A DNA stretch of 64,000 bases from Cryobacterium psychrotolerans (GCF_900101115.1 NZ_FNFU01000003.1:25735-89734); one strand, 5' to 3'. Positions 54,274-64,000 are shown, counted from the first letter of the stretch. Numbers and translations are program-made. The notes: generated by a model from the letters alone, not told the origin.

Positions 54274-55158
54274 GTGCGCAATAATCGCCGTCTCCGATGG
54301 GCTGCAATTCCGGTCGCAGCGACGTTATCTATGGTTCTCGCCGGGTGCACAACTGCCCAGCTCAACGGCTTCATGCCTGGTTTTGAGGAGGGGCAACCAA
54401 ACGTCACGAACCAGACCGGCCGCATCGGCGGGCTCTGGACAACGTCCTGGATCGTCCTCCTCGTCGTCGGGCTGATCACCTGGGGCCTCACGCTCTGGGC
54501 TGTCGTGGTCTACCGACGGCGCAAGGGGCAGACCGGGCTTCCGGTGCAGCTTCGCTACAACATGCCGATCGAGATCTTCTACACGGTCGTGCCGTTGATC
54601 CTCGTGATCGGCTTCTTCGCCTTCACGGCTCGCGACCAGACCGCCATCGAAGCCCGCTTCGATGAGCCCGACGTGAAGATCGGGGCCATTGCCAAGCAGT
54701 GGGCCTGGGACTTCAACTACGTCAACGAGGACGTCTACACGGCGGGCGTCCAGGGCCAGCCCGACCCGGCCGGCGACCCCGGTTCCCTCGTGGAGACCGA
54801 GATCCCCACGCTGGTTCTCCCGGTCGGCAAGAAGATCGAGTTCGCACTCGACGCCCGCGATGTCATCCACTCCTTCTGGGTCATCGACTTCCTGTACAAG
54901 AAAGACATGATCCCCGGAAAGACTAACTACATGTCGGTCATTCCGGAACGGATCGGCACCTACCAGGGCAAGTGCGCGGAGCTCTGCGGCGAGTACCACT
55001 CCCTCATGCTCTTCAACGTCGAGGTCGTTTCGCAGGATGACTACGACGCGTATATTGAGTCCCTCCGGGCGGCCGGTAATGAGGGTCAGCTCGACATCGA
55101 CTACAACCGCAACCAGAATCTTCCGGGCACCAACGCCCCGAAGGCGCAGGAGGATTAG
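54274..55158 (+). CDS. ctaC: Cytochrome c oxidase subunit II
   Basis: 294 residues. Lipoprotein signal with LAGC lipobox (Cys25), two transmembrane helices, then the CuA domain: HSFWVIDF (His), CAELCGEYH (Cys-x3-Cys, His). It accepts electrons from cytochrome c (QcrC) and passes them to CtaD. The start GTG 54274 has AAAGG 10 nt upstream. ctaD begins 3 bp after the stop. Confidence 0.96.
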   Translation: MRNNRRLRWAAIPVAATLSMVLAGCTTAQLNGFMPGFEEGQPNVTNQTGRIGGLWTTSWIVLLVVGLITWGLTLWAVVVYRRRKGQTGLPVQLRYNMPIEIFYTVVPLILVIGFFAFTARDQTAIEARFDEPDVKIGAIAKQWAWDFNYVNEDVYTAGVQGQPDPAGDPGSLVETEIPTLVLPVGKKIEFALDARDVIHSFWVIDFLYKKDMIPGKTNYMSVIPERIGTYQGKCAELCGEYHSLMLFNVEVVSQDDYDAYIESLRAAGNEGQLDIDYNRNQNLPGTNAPKAQED

Positions 55159-55161
55159 GCC

Positions 55162-56889
55162 ATGAGCACCACGACCGCACCCGCCCCGCGGCGCACGACG
55201 CCCCTGTCGCCCTCGGCCAACCGCAAGGGAAACATCCTCGTCAAGTGGATGACCTCGACTGACCACAAGGTCATCGGGTACATGTACCTGATCACCTCGT
55301 TCGTCTACTTCTGCATCGGCGGGGTGATGGCGCTCATCATGCGCGCCCAGCTCTTCGAGCCCGGACTGGAGATCGTCGCAACGAAGGAACAGTACAACCA
55401 GCTGTTCACGATGCACGGCACGATCATGCTCCTCATGTTCGCGACTCCGCTCTTCTTCGGCTTCGCAAACGCGCTGATGCCGCTGCAGATCGGCGCGCCT
55501 GACGTGGCGTTCCCGCGGCTGAACGCACTGTCGTTCTGGTTCTTCAACTTCGGCAGCCTGATCGCCGTCGCCGGGTTCCTGACACCGCAGGGCGCCGCAT
55601 CCTTCGGCTGGTTCGCCTACCAGCCCCTGGCGAGCACCACCTTCTCGCCGGGCGTCGGTGGAAACCTGTGGATGGTGGGCCTGGGCCTGTCCGGCTTCGG
55701 GACGATCCTCGGTGGCGTGAACTTCATCACGACGATCATCACGATGCGCGCGCCGGGCATGACCATGTTCCGGATGCCCATCTTCACCTGGAACACCCTG
55801 GTCACCTCGATCCTGATCCTGATGGCGTTCCCCGTGCTGGCCGCGGCGATGCTCGCAGCCGCCGCCGACCGCATCTTCGGCGCCCACATCTACGACCCGG
55901 CAAACGGCGGCGCCATCCTGTGGCAGCACCTGTTCTGGTTTTTCGGGCACCCCGAGGTCTATATCATCGCCCTGCCGTTCTTCGGCATTGTGTCCGAGGT
56001 GTTCCCGGTCTTCAGCCGCAAGCCGATCTTCGGCTACAAGACACTGATCTACGCGACCGTCTCTATCGCGGCCCTCTCCGTTGCCGTCTGGGCCCACCAC
56101 ATGTACGTCACCGGCTCGGTGCTGCTGCCGTTCTTCTCCCTGATGACAATGCTCATCGCGGTGCCGACGGGCGTGAAGATCTTCAACTGGATCGGCACCA
56201 TGTGGCGGGGGTCGCTCACCTTTGAGGCGCCCATGCTCTGGGCCCTCGGCTTCCTGATCACGTTCACGTTCGGTGGGCTGACCGGCGTCATCCTCGCATC
56301 GCCGCCGCTCGACTTTCACGTTTCCGACACCTACTTCGTGGTGGCTCACTTCCACTACGTCGTCTTCGGCACCGTCGTCTTCGCCATGTTCAGCGGCTTC
56401 TACTTCTGGTGGCCGAAGTGGACCGGCAAGATGCTCAACGAGCGTCTCGGCCGCTGGCACTTCTGGTTGCTGTTCATCGGCTTCCACACCACCTTCCTCG
56501 TGCAGCACTGGCTCGGTGTCGTCGGAATGCCCAGGCGCTACGCCACCTACTCGCCCGACGACGGCTTCACCTGGATGAACCAGCTCTCCACCGTCGGGTC
56601 GATGATCCTTGCTCTGTCCATGATCCCGTTCTTCCTCAACGTGTACCTGACCACCCGCAACGCGGCCAAGGTCACCGTCAACGACCCGTGGGGGTACGGG
56701 GCATCGCTCGAGTGGGCGACATCCTGCCCGCCGCCCCGGCACAACTTCACCTCCATTCCGCGGATCCGGTCCGAACGTCCCGCGTTCGACCTGAACCACC
56801 CGGAGGCGGGGATTCCGGTCGGCATCGGCCCGGGCAAAGATGCTCCGGATGCCCCTACCTACGACGCATCGTCAGAAACGGTCAAGTAA
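55162..56889 (+). CDS. ctaD: Cytochrome c oxidase subunit I
   Basis: 575 residues, 12 helices. Binds heme a, heme a3 and CuB. Visible: FTMHGTIML (His), [15 protein letters not shown] (His-Tyr cross-link pair), [10 protein letters not shown] (paired CuB His), and HFHYVVFG (two heme ligands). ATG 55162 has AGGAGG 9 nt before it. ctaF starts immediately after the stop. Confidence 0.97.
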   Translation: MSTTTAPAPRRTTPLSPSANRKGNILVKWMTSTDHKVIGYMYLITSFVYFCIGGVMALIMRAQLFEPGLEIVATKEQYNQLFTMHGTIMLLMFATPLFFGFANALMPLQIGAPDVAFPRLNALSFWFFNFGSLIAVAGFLTPQGAASFGWFAYQPLASTTFSPGVGGNLWMVGLGLSGFGTILGGVNFITTIITMRAPGMTMFRMPIFTWNTLVTSILILMAFPVLAAAMLAAAADRIFGAHIYDPANGGAILWQHLFWFFGHPEVYIIALPFFGIVSEVFPVFSRKPIFGYKTLIYATVSIAALSVAVWAHHMYVTGSVLLPFFSLMTMLIAVPTGVKIFNWIGTMWRGSLTFEAPMLWALGFLITFTFGGLTGVILASPPLDFHVSDTYFVVAHFHYVVFGTVVFAMFSGFYFWWPKWTGKMLNERLGRWHFWLLFIGFHTTFLVQHWLGVVGMPRRYATYSPDDGFTWMNQLSTVGSMILALSMIPFFLNVYLTTRNAAKVTVNDPWGYGASLEWATSCPPPRHNFTSIPRIRSERPAFDLNHPEAGIPVGIGPGKDAPDAPTYDASSETVK

Positions 56890-57312
56890 ATGAGAGCGAA
56901 CGTCAATCTCTTCTGGATCCTGACGGCGTTCTTCGCCATCGTGACTGTCGTGTACACCGTGTGGGGTCTCCTCGACACGAGCCAGGGCCGGATCGAGTGG
57001 GCCGGCACCTTCGCGCTGGGGCTCTGCTCCCTCCTGTCCCTGCTCATCGGCTTCTACCTGAGCCGCGTGCGCGGCGCCCAGGGCGGCGACCTGCCGGAGG
57101 ACCGCCTCGACGCCAACATCGACGACGGCGATCCCGAGGCGGGCTTCTTCAGCCCGTGGAGCTGGTGGCCGATCATGCTCGCTGCCAGCACCGCGCTGCT
57201 GTTCCTGGGCCTGGCCGTGGGGTTCTGGATTTCCTTCATCGCCCTGGCAATCGGCCTCATCAGCCTGGTCGGCTGGGTCTACGAGTACTACCGAGGCCTG
57301 TTCGCGCGGTAG
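56890..57312 (+). CDS. ctaF: Cytochrome c oxidase subunit IV (actinobacterial)
   Basis: 140 residues with four helices, as in the actinobacterial CtaF that supports the oxidase of the bcc-aa3 supercomplex. It starts with ATG directly after the ctaD TAA and is followed by a strong terminator. Confidence 0.94.
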   Translation: MRANVNLFWILTAFFAIVTVVYTVWGLLDTSQGRIEWAGTFALGLCSLLSLLIGFYLSRVRGAQGGDLPEDRLDANIDDGDPEAGFFSPWSWWPIMLAASTALLFLGLAVGFWISFIALAIGLISLVGWVYEYYRGLFAR

Positions 57313-57323
57313 ACCAGCAATCG

Positions 57324-57368
57324 GAATGCCGCCTACGCGTCTTGACGCGTAGGCGGCATTCTTTTTTT
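57324..57368 (+). terminator. Rho-independent terminator of ctaCDF
   Basis: An 18-bp arm pair (57324-57341, 57344-57361) with minimal loop, followed by seven T's (57362-57368). It is the strongest terminator in the window. Confidence 0.93.
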
Positions 57369-57416
57369 GGCGTAGGACCCTGGCCTGCGGATGTGTCCCG
57401 CCGGGGTCTTACGAGG

Positions 57417-58262
57417 TCAGTCCGTTCGGCGGCGGAATCCGAGTACCTCGAAGGCGGTCGTCACCGTCCACGGCACGTCGTCGGCGTCCTCGGCCGGCTT
57501 CGTTTCCCTCTGGTGCGCGTCCCTGTGATGCGCGGATGGCCCCATCCCGATCAGGGCATGGACGTCTGTCGACGACAGGCTGAGCGGGCGGGAGAGGGCC
57601 TCCCTGGACTCGAGCTCGAACCAGGGCGCCAGGCTTGCCCGGAGCTGCGCCGCCTTGTCTGCCTGCACGTCGAGGGCGAGGCCGGCCTCCCGGAGTTCCC
57701 GGAGATGGTCAGCCTGGGGGATGACAACGGCCAGCAGGCCCCGCGGCCTGAGCACCCGGTGGAACTCGACGGGGTTCCGCGGCGCGAACACCGTGAGGAT
57801 GACGTCCGCCGCCCCATCCCGTACCGGCAAGGGGGACCAGACATCGGCGACCAGGCCGTCGACGCGGTCGTCGTCCCGTGCGGTGCGTGCGACGGCGGCG
57901 GGGGAGAGGTCCACGCCCAGGGCACGCGCGTCGGGGCAGGAAGCCAGCACGCCGCGGAGGTAATAGCCCGTTCCGCAGCCGATATCGAGCACGCGAGAGG
58001 GGGCCTCGGCGGAGACCAGGACCGCAAGGGCATTGCGGAGGGGCTCGAACCAGCCGGCGTTCAGGAAGGCGTCCCTGGCATCGAGCATGGCGGCGCTGTC
58101 GCCGATCAGCCCCCGGGAACCGCCGAGGGCGGAGAGGAAACCGCGCTTGTTGATGTCGAAGGAATGCCCGGCCGGACAGACCAGAACAAGCGGGCCGCCG
58201 GGGGACAGGGGCTGGAAACAGTTCGGGCACCGAAGCCACTCCGACAAGGTCTGGAGGGACAT
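57417..58262 (-). CDS. RlmA-like 23S rRNA guanine-N1 methyltransferase
   Basis: 281 residues. An N-terminal zinc site (LRCPNCFQPL, then LVCPAGHSFD) precedes a SAM-binding Rossmann domain with VLDIGCGTGYY and LGVDLSPAA. NKRGFL and LGGSRGLIGDS follow the finger as in RlmA. In Gram-positive bacteria the enzyme (TlrB type) methylates G748 of 23S rRNA and can affect macrolide sensitivity. It is a later gene of the ctaE-qcrCAB strand, 25 bp after qcrB, so perhaps co-transcribed. Confidence 0.85.
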   Translation of the reverse strand: MSLQTLSEWLRCPNCFQPLSPGGPLVLVCPAGHSFDINKRGFLSALGGSRGLIGDSAAMLDARDAFLNAGWFEPLRNALAVLVSAEAPSRVLDIGCGTGYYLRGVLASCPDARALGVDLSPAAVARTARDDDRVDGLVADVWSPLPVRDGAADVILTVFAPRNPVEFHRVLRPRGLLAVVIPQADHLRELREAGLALDVQADKAAQLRASLAPWFELESREALSRPLSLSSTDVHALIGMGPSAHHRDAHQRETKPAEDADDVPWTVTTAFEVLGFRRRTD

Positions 58263-58287
58263 CGATGCCCGATCTGGTTGCGGTTCC

Positions 58288-59919
58288 CTAGTGGTGATCG
58301 CCGTGCGCCTGCTCGATTTCGGTGGTGCTCACCGGCGAGATGCGGTCTTCGAAGAACCAGCGGGACAGCCCGGCGCGCATTCTCTGGCCGACCGTGATCC
58401 TGCCCCGGTCATCGGGGCGAATCATGAGCGGCTTGTAATCGGAGTAGTCCACCAGCTTCCAGCGCTCGTACTCGTCGACCGGCTGGTGCACCTCGATGTA
58501 CTCACCGCCCGGAAGTCGGACGATGCGCCCGGACTCGTACCCGTGCAGCACGATCTCGCGGTCCTTCTTCTGCAGGGCCAGGCAGGTGCGCTTGGCAATG
58601 AAGTACGCCGCGAACGGGCCGAGGATCGTGAGCGCCTGCATGGTGTGGATGACACCCTCCATCGTCACCTGGAAGTGCGTCGCGATGATGTCGGAGCTTG
58701 CAGCGGCCCAGAGGGCTGCATAGAACGTGACGCCGGCCGCACCGATGGCGGTGCGGGTCGGGGCGTTGCGCGGGCGGTCCAGGATGTGGTGCTCGCGCTT
58801 GTCGCCCGTGATCCAGGCCTCGATGAAGGGGTAGATCATCACGAGGACGATGAACAAACCGAGTCCGACCAGCGGAATCAGGATGTTGAACGACCAGGTG
58901 CCCCCGAGCCCCACGAACTCCAGTCCCGGCGGGACCAGCCGCAGCGCGCCATCGGCGAAGCCGATGTACCAGTCGGGCTGGGTGCCGGCGGAAACCGGCG
59001 AGGGGTCGTACGGCCCGTAGTTCCAGATCGGGTTGATCGTGAAGAACGTTGCCATCAGCATGATTACACCGAAGACCAGGAAGAAGAACCCACCGCCCTT
59101 GGCTGCGAACAGCGGCAGAATCGGGGCTCCGGCCACGTTCTGGTTCGTGCGTCCGGCGCCCGGGTACTGGGTGTGCTTGTGCACGACGACGAATACGAGG
59201 TGCATCGCGATGAGCGCGACGATGATCGCCGGAAGCAGCAGGATGTGCAGCGAGTAGAGGCGACCCACGATATCGGTGCCGGGGAACTCGCCGCCGAAGA
59301 GCAGGAAGGTGATCCACGTCCCGACCAGCGGGATTCCCTTGACCATTCCGTCGATGATGCGGAGTCCGTTGCCGGAGAGCAGGTCGTCAGGAAGGGAATA
59401 GCCGGTGAATCCTTCGGCCATCGCCAGGATGAACAGGATGAAGCCGATGACCCAGTTCAGCTCGCGCGGCTTCCGGAATGCGCCGGTGAAGTAGACGCGG
59501 AGCATGTGCAGTCCGATGGCGGCAACGAACAACAGGGCGGCCCAGTGGTGGACCTGACGCATCAGCAGTCCGCCGCGGACATCGAAGGAGATGTCCAGGG
59601 TGGATGCCATGGCGGCCGACATCTCGATGCCCTTCAACGGCACGAACGAGCCGTCGTAGTGCACCTCCGACATCGAAGCCTGGAAGAAGAACGTCAGGAA
59701 GGAACCGGACAGCAGGATGACGACGAAGCTGTACAGGGCCACCTCGCCCAGCATGAATGACCAGTGGTCCGGGAAGACCTTGCGGCCGAGTGCCTTGACC
59801 GCGCCGGAGATGCTGGTGCGCTCATCGATGTAGTTCGACGCGGCGGCGGTCAGGCCGCCGGACTTCTTCTTTGCGGCCAGCGCGGTGGATGGTGCCGCGG
59901 ATGATTCAGTCGTAGTCAC
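58288..59919 (-). CDS. qcrB: Cytochrome bc1 complex cytochrome b subunit
   Basis: 543 residues, eight to nine helices. It oxidises menaquinol using two b hemes; heme-ligand His pairs lie in helices 2 and 4 (VHHWAALLFVAAIGLHMLRV; HILLLPAIIVALIAMHLVFV). A long C-terminal extension is typical of actinobacteria. The GTG start 59919-59917 overlaps the qcrA stop as GTGA. Part of ctaE-qcrCAB. Confidence 0.96.
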   Translation of the reverse strand: MTTTESSAAPSTALAAKKKSGGLTAAASNYIDERTSISGAVKALGRKVFPDHWSFMLGEVALYSFVVILLSGSFLTFFFQASMSEVHYDGSFVPLKGIEMSAAMASTLDISFDVRGGLLMRQVHHWAALLFVAAIGLHMLRVYFTGAFRKPRELNWVIGFILFILAMAEGFTGYSLPDDLLSGNGLRIIDGMVKGIPLVGTWITFLLFGGEFPGTDIVGRLYSLHILLLPAIIVALIAMHLVFVVVHKHTQYPGAGRTNQNVAGAPILPLFAAKGGGFFFLVFGVIMLMATFFTINPIWNYGPYDPSPVSAGTQPDWYIGFADGALRLVPPGLEFVGLGGTWSFNILIPLVGLGLFIVLVMIYPFIEAWITGDKREHHILDRPRNAPTRTAIGAAGVTFYAALWAAASSDIIATHFQVTMEGVIHTMQALTILGPFAAYFIAKRTCLALQKKDREIVLHGYESGRIVRLPGGEYIEVHQPVDEYERWKLVDYSDYKPLMIRPDDRGRITVGQRMRAGLSRWFFEDRISPVSTTEIEQAHGDHH

Positions 59920-60983
59920 GATCGCTCCCAGAAGCTCGGCCCGACGGGCTCAGTGAAGTCGCTCTGCGCGATGAGGTAGCCCTCGGCGTCAACGGCGATG
60001 GGCAACTGCGGGAGGGGCCGTTTGGCCGGTCCGAAGATGACCTCGCAATGGTTGCTGACGTCGAACTGCGACTGGTGGCACGGGCAGAGGAGGTGGTGGG
60101 TCTGCTGTTCGTACAGAGCGACGGGGCAGCCGACGTGGGTGCAGATCTTGGAGTAGGCGACGATGCCGTCGTAGGACCAGTCCTTGCGCTCCGGCAGCTC
60201 GTTGAGGTCTTCCGGCTTCAGGCGCATGAGCAGAACCGCGGCCTTCGCCTTCTCCTCGAGCTTGCCGTATTCGAGGTCCTGGAGGCCCTCGGGGATGACG
60301 TGGAACGCCGACCCGAGGGTGACGTCGACGGCCCTGATCGGGGTGCCGCTCGGGTCCATGGCAAGCCGCGTCCCCTTCTTCCACATCGTCTGGCTGAGCA
60401 GCTCGATGGGGTCGGTATCCGGGCCGAGGCCACGGAAGAGCACGACGGCCGGGAGCGGAAACGCGATCAGCGCAGCGAACAGGCTGTTGCGGATGAGGGT
60501 ACGACGGCCGAAGCCGGACTCTTCGTTGGCGATCTCGAAGATCTCCACCGCGCGAGCCCGGGTTTCTTCCGAGCCGCGCACCGGGTGGCGCTCGTCGATG
60601 ACCTCGTGGTTGGACATGAGGGCCTTGCCCCAGTGGACGATGCCGATGCCGAGGGCGAGCAGGGCGAGCGAGAGCCCCAGGCCGATGAACAGGTTGTTCT
60701 CGCGCACCGAACCGGGATCTTCGGGGTTGATCGGGAAGGCCATGTACGCGGCGATCGCGAAAACACTGCCGACGACCGACACGTAGAAGAGCGTGTAGAC
60801 CGTGCGTTCGGCACGGCGCTCGGCCTTCGGGTCGACGTCGGTCACCCGCAAATCGTGGGGCGGGAATCCGGGGTTCGCAATGGCATCCCGGGTGACCACG
60901 GCTGTGCCGACGGGCACGTCCGGACCGCCGTGCGACGAGTCGGCGGCGGCCAGTTCCTTCCCGCCGTTATCGTCCTTGGCCAT
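59916..60983 (-). CDS. qcrA: Cytochrome bc1 complex Rieske iron-sulfur subunit
   Basis: 355 residues, three helices in the N-terminal part as in actinobacterial QcrA. The [2Fe-2S] site is CTHVGCPV and CPCHQSQFD (two Cys, two His plus a disulfide). Start ATG 60983-60981 with GGAGAA before it. Between qcrC and qcrB. Confidence 0.96.
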   Translation of the reverse strand: MAKDDNGGKELAAADSSHGGPDVPVGTAVVTRDAIANPGFPPHDLRVTDVDPKAERRAERTVYTLFYVSVVGSVFAIAAYMAFPINPEDPGSVRENNLFIGLGLSLALLALGIGIVHWGKALMSNHEVIDERHPVRGSEETRARAVEIFEIANEESGFGRRTLIRNSLFAALIAFPLPAVVLFRGLGPDTDPIELLSQTMWKKGTRLAMDPSGTPIRAVDVTLGSAFHVIPEGLQDLEYGKLEEKAKAAVLLMRLKPEDLNELPERKDWSYDGIVAYSKICTHVGCPVALYEQQTHHLLCPCHQSQFDVSNHCEVIFGPAKRPLPQLPIAVDAEGYLIAQSDFTEPVGPSFWERS

Positions 60984-61021
60984 TGTTCTCCTTCTTAGCG
61001 TGTGTCATGTCCGGATGCCGG

Positions 61022-61834
61022 TCAGTTCGACTTCGCGGTGATCCATACGGTTGTCGCGACGACGGCTCCCAGCCCGAAGATCCAGAGGAAGAGTCCCTCT
61101 GAAACCGGGCCGAGCGAGCCAAGCGCGAAACCGCCGGGGGACGGGTTGTTCTCGAGGTACTTGAGGTATGTGATGATGTCGCGCTTGCCCTCTGGCGTGA
61201 TGTTGACGTCATTGAACACCGGCATGTTCTGTGGTCCGGTGACCATGGCCTCGAAGATGTGGGCCTCGGTGACACCGGTCAGGGCTGGTGCGAACTTGCC
61301 CTCGGTGAGGGCTCCGCCCGCGCCGGCCACGTTGTGGCACATGGCGCAGTTGACGCGGAAGAGTTCCCCGCCGGCGGCGGCGTCACCCTGGGCGTCGAGC
61401 AGCGAGGCATCCGGAAGGCCCGGTCCGGGAGCAAGGGAGGCGACATAGGCGACGAGGGCCCTGGTCTGCTCTGCGGTGAACTGCACCGGCTTCTTCCGTG
61501 CCTGCGGGCCGTTCATCTGCATCGGCATACGCCCGGTGCCGACCTGGAAGTCGACCGAAGCGGCGCCGACACCGATGAGGCTCGGCCCGGTGCCGCTGCC
61601 CTGGGCACTCAGGCCGTGGCAGGTCGCACAGTTCGCGGCGAAAAGCTTCTCGCCTTCATCAATCGTCTGCTGGGAGGACAGGTCCGACTCGGCGCGTGCC
61701 GTGCTGGTACTGAACATGGCGTACGCGCCGCCGGTGAACATCAGGCCGATGGCGATGAGCGCGACGCTGGCCAGCGGATGGCGTCGGCCGGCCTTCCGGC
61801 TGGTGCGGGGCTTGCTTGTCTTGGTCTCAGGCAT
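61022..61834 (-). CDS. qcrC: Cytochrome bc1 complex diheme cytochrome c subunit
   Basis: 270 residues. An N-terminal membrane anchor, two heme c sites CATCH and CAMCH with Met ligands downstream, and a C-terminal helix (GLFLWIFGLGAVVATTVW). It replaces a soluble cytochrome c in the bcc-aa3 supercomplex. 18 bp after ctaE; 38 bp before qcrA. Confidence 0.96.
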   Translation of the reverse strand: MPETKTSKPRTSRKAGRRHPLASVALIAIGLMFTGGAYAMFSTSTARAESDLSSQQTIDEGEKLFAANCATCHGLSAQGSGTGPSLIGVGAASVDFQVGTGRMPMQMNGPQARKKPVQFTAEQTRALVAYVASLAPGPGLPDASLLDAQGDAAAGGELFRVNCAMCHNVAGAGGALTEGKFAPALTGVTEAHIFEAMVTGPQNMPVFNDVNITPEGKRDIITYLKYLENNPSPGGFALGSLGPVSEGLFLWIFGLGAVVATTVWITAKSN

Positions 61835-61852
61835 GCTGAAGATGTCCGCTTC

Positions 61853-62482
61853 CTATTTGAGAACGTAGATGACCAGGAACAGGCCGATCCAGACGACGTC
61901 GACGAAGTGCCAGTAGTAGGACACGACGATGGCGCTGGTTGCCTCTTTGTGGCCGAAGTGCTTGACCGCGAAGGCGCGACCAATGATGAGGAGGAAGGCG
62001 ATCAGGCCGCCGGTGACGTGCAGGCCGTGGAATCCGGTCGTGATGTAGAACGCCGAGCCGTAGGAATTCGACGAGAGCGACACGCCTTCGGAGACGAGCG
62101 TTGCATACTCCAGAACCTGCCCGGCGACGAAGATCGCGCCCAGTGCGTAGGTGAGGAAAAACCACTCGACCATGCCCCACTGGCTTGGCTTCCAGCCGGT
62201 CGAGCGCGACTGCAGCCGCTCGGCGGCAAACACGCCGAACTGGCAGGTCACGGAGGAGAACACCAGGATCAGCGTGTTCACCAGCGCGAAGGTGAAGTTG
62301 TGCTTGTCCGTTTCGAACTGCCACAACTCCGGCGCCGTGGAGCGCAGCGTGAAGTAGATCGCAAACAGCCCGGCGAAGAACATGACTTCGCTTCCCAGCC
62401 AGACAATGGTGCCCACTGCCACGCTGTTGGGCCTGTTCACTACAGGCGTACTTGCCGTATGGGATATCGAGGTGCTCGTCAC
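61853..62482 (-). CDS. ctaE: Cytochrome c oxidase subunit III
   Basis: 209 residues, five helices, short actinobacterial form. Typical segments: [48 protein letters not shown] 62482-62480 follows CATAAT (62494-62489, minus) by 6 nt, and a GGAGGG abuts it, so it is likely leaderless. Leads the ctaE-qcrCAB operon; divergent from trpD. Confidence 0.95.
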   Translation of the reverse strand: MTSTSISHTASTPVVNRPNSVAVGTIVWLGSEVMFFAGLFAIYFTLRSTAPELWQFETDKHNFTFALVNTLILVFSSVTCQFGVFAAERLQSRSTGWKPSQWGMVEWFFLTYALGAIFVAGQVLEYATLVSEGVSLSSNSYGSAFYITTGFHGLHVTGGLIAFLLIIGRAFAVKHFGHKEATSAIVVSYYWHFVDVVWIGLFLVIYVLK

Positions 62483-62612
62483 CCCTCCATTATGGCCGAT
62501 ATCCGCACAGGTTTTTCTCAACCTGGCGTGCCAGTTGCCCGAAAGTGCGGATTCGCGTGCCCCTGTCCGGTGTCACGTGACCAGAAAAGACGGGGCTCGG
62601 TCGCGAGCGGAT

Positions 62613-62618
62613 TAAGCT
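62613..62618 (+). promoter_or_regulatory. -10 box TAAGCT of trpD
   Basis: TAAGCT, 6 nt, ATG 62625, with no Shine-Dalgarno; a leaderless start. Confidence 0.6.
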
Positions 62619-62624
62619 GAATTC

Positions 62625-63677
62625 ATGCTCGAATCGCAATCCTGGCCGAATGTCCTCAGTGCCCTTCTTGGTGGGGAGGACCTGAGCGTCGCCGACGCAG
62701 CCTGGAGCATGGAGCAGATCATGCGAGGGGAGGCGTCTTCGGCCCAGATTGCGGCGTTCCTGGTCGCGCTGCGGGCCAAGGGGGAGACCGTCGACGAGAT
62801 CGTTGGATTCCGGGACGCGATCCTCGATCACGCCGTGCCGCTGGGCGTCGACCCGATGGGGCTGGACATCGTCGGCACCGGGGGAGACCGGTTCGGCACC
62901 GTGAACGTGTCGACCATGGCGTCCATCGTCTGTGCTGCGGCCGGCATCCCGGTCATCAAACACGGCAACCGGGCCGCAAGTTCCGCGTCGGGCTCGTCGG
63001 ATGTCCTCGCGGAGCTGGGCATCGACCTCACCCTCTCGGCCGAGAAAGTCGCTGAGATCCTCACCGCCACCGGCGTCACGTTCGCCTATGCGGCCGCTTT
63101 CCACCCCGGTTTCCGCCATGTGGCCGCCACCCGCAAGGAACTGGGCATTCCGACGGTGTTCAACTACCTCGGTCCCTTGTGCAACCCGGCGCGGCCGGAG
63201 GCCTCCGCGGTGGGCGTCGCGAGCCTCGACCGGGTACCGCTGTTCGTCGGCGTGTTCCAGACCCGCGGCGCGACGGCTCTCGTCTTCCGGGGTGACGACG
63301 GGCTGGATGAGTTGAGCACGACCGGCCACAGCCACATCTGGGAGGTTTCCCGCGGGCTCGTGACCGAACACGACATCGACCCGCGCGACCTCGGCATCAC
63401 CCGGGCGAAGATGAGCGACCTCGTCGGGGGAGACGCCGCGCACAACGCGGCCGTGGTGCATGCCGTGCTCGCCGGAGAGAAGGGACCCGTGCGCGACATC
63501 GTGCTGCTCAACGCGGCCGCGGGACTGGTGGCGTATGACCTGGCCAACGACCCGGGACAGGTGCAGACGGCGATCCTCGACCGTTTCCGCAGCAAGTTGG
63601 CCGTGGCCGTGGAGACGATCGACTCCGGCGCGGCCACGGCCAAGCTGGCGCAGTGGGTACAGGCCAGCCGGGCCTGA
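62625..63677 (+). CDS. trpD: Anthranilate phosphoribosyltransferase
   Basis: 350 residues. Second step of tryptophan synthesis. PRPP-binding GTGGDRFGTVNVST, KHGNRAASSASGSSDVLAELG, HPGFRHVAATRKELG and FNYLGPLCNPA are all in place. It is alone here, away from other trp genes, as is common in this group. Confidence 0.96.
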   Translation: MLESQSWPNVLSALLGGEDLSVADAAWSMEQIMRGEASSAQIAAFLVALRAKGETVDEIVGFRDAILDHAVPLGVDPMGLDIVGTGGDRFGTVNVSTMASIVCAAAGIPVIKHGNRAASSASGSSDVLAELGIDLTLSAEKVAEILTATGVTFAYAAAFHPGFRHVAATRKELGIPTVFNYLGPLCNPARPEASAVGVASLDRVPLFVGVFQTRGATALVFRGDDGLDELSTTGHSHIWEVSRGLVTEHDIDPRDLGITRAKMSDLVGGDAAHNAAVVHAVLAGEKGPVRDIVLLNAAAGLVAYDLANDPGQVQTAILDRFRSKLAVAVETIDSGAATAKLAQWVQASRA

Positions 63678-63689
63678 ACCGCGCGGTGA

Positions 63690-64000
63690 TTAGGTCAGGA
63701 TCGGCAGCAGCACGACGGATGCCCAGCCGGCGAGAAGCCCGCCGATGACCGGTCCGACGACGGGCACCCAGGAGTAGGCCCAGTCTGAGCCGCCCTTGCC
63801 CTTGATCGGCAGCAGGAAGTGCGCGATCCGCGGCCCGAGGTCCCGGGCCGGGTTGATCGCGTAGCCGGTCGGGCCGCCGAGTGAGGTGCCGATCACGATC
63901 ACGATCAGGGCCACCGGCAGGGCGCCGAGGGCGGCGAGGCCGCCGGCTTCGCCCTGGCGTCCGCCGCCGAAGGCGATGACGACGAAGACGAGCACGAAGG
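63690..64000 (-). CDS. MIP-family channel, GlpF-like, 3' part
   Basis: The C-terminal 100 or so residues of an aquaporin/glycerol facilitator; the rest lies beyond the window. The second selectivity motif NPARDLGPR is present with the Asp after Arg that marks the glycerol-conducting branch. It is followed by [17 protein letters not shown], the last helix. Convergent with trpD, 12 bp apart. Confidence 0.9.
   Translation of the reverse strand, partial: FVLVFVVIAFGGGRQGEAGGLAALGALPVALIVIVIGTSLGGPTGYAINPARDLGPRIAHFLLPIKGKGGSDWAYSWVPVVGPVIGGLLAGWASVVLLPILT

Noticed and set aside
54325..56799. An 824-codon minus-strand open frame across ctaC and ctaD
   Set aside because: Shadow of two well-supported oxidase genes; low-complexity Asp/Glu/His/Arg composition.

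Overview
The window is high-GC actinobacterial chromosome. Several features point to the family Microbacteriaceae: DUF3145 next to a fabD-fabH-acpP-fabF cluster, a homodimeric aceE with a PucR-type FasR-like regulator between it and fabD, sigA followed directly by a MurT/GatD pair, a split parE/parC locus, and frequent GGATGC/GCATCC hexamers. There are no phage, transposon, CRISPR or plasmid genes. Nearly all of it is core genome, gene-dense, and with both ends cut through genes (a PolA-like polymerase on the left, a GlpF-type aquaporin on the right).

Layout. 1-3.1 kb: PolA-like polymerase, DUF1684, PadR, DUF3145. 3.2-10.9 kb (minus): pyruvate dehydrogenase E1, fatty-acid regulator and FAS-II genes, linking acetyl-CoA supply to its main use. 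11-15.2 kb: AhpE/Bcp peroxiredoxin, DUF1003, tRNA-Val(TAC), two GAF-ANTAR proteins, an unknown protein and a tandem universal stress protein. 15.3-19.5 kb: DUF427, EamA exporter, Nif3, coiled-coil zinc ribbon, RNase HI and the RNase P RNA (rnpB). 19.5-38.5 kb: YdeI, polyphosphate glucokinase, MetAP, panB, glnA2-glnE, glnA1, DUF4191, lipB-lipA, a pseudokinase, E2 (sucB/dlaT), lpd and pepA. The panB/glnA2/glnE/glnA1/DUF4191/lipA/lipB/E2/pepA neighbourhood is the one known from Mycobacterium tuberculosis Rv2213-Rv2225. 38.6-53.6 kb: PAC2, MFS, sigA-murT-gatD, DUF7455, parE, an SDR, parC, a phosphodiesterase, DUF3043 and an M20 peptidase. 53.7-62.5 kb: erpA and the aerobic respiratory chain, ctaCDF on plus and ctaE-qcrCAB on minus. 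62.6-64 kb: trpD and the aquaporin.

The most striking item is sigA-murT-gatD. MurT/GatD normally amidates the alpha-carboxyl of D-Glu in lipid II. Here the GatD nucleophile cysteine is a glycine, MurT has no cysteines at all (so no zinc ribbon), and an aspartate in its C-terminal signature is a proline. Microbacteriaceae use B-type peptidoglycan, in which that carboxyl carries the cross-bridge, so the pair may have been turned from amidation to attaching a bridge amino acid. This is inference.

Regulation is also legible. More than twenty genes start 5-8 nt after a TANNNT or CANNNT -10 box with no Shine-Dalgarno, which indicates leaderless transcription. Three divergent gene pairs have interlocked -10 boxes. 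A four-part GlnR-type box lies upstream of glnA1. A pair of adjacent hexaloop hairpins lies upstream of the first ANTAR gene. Three intergenic palindromes or repeats stand out at 27469-27516, 33843-33899 and 46979-47043.
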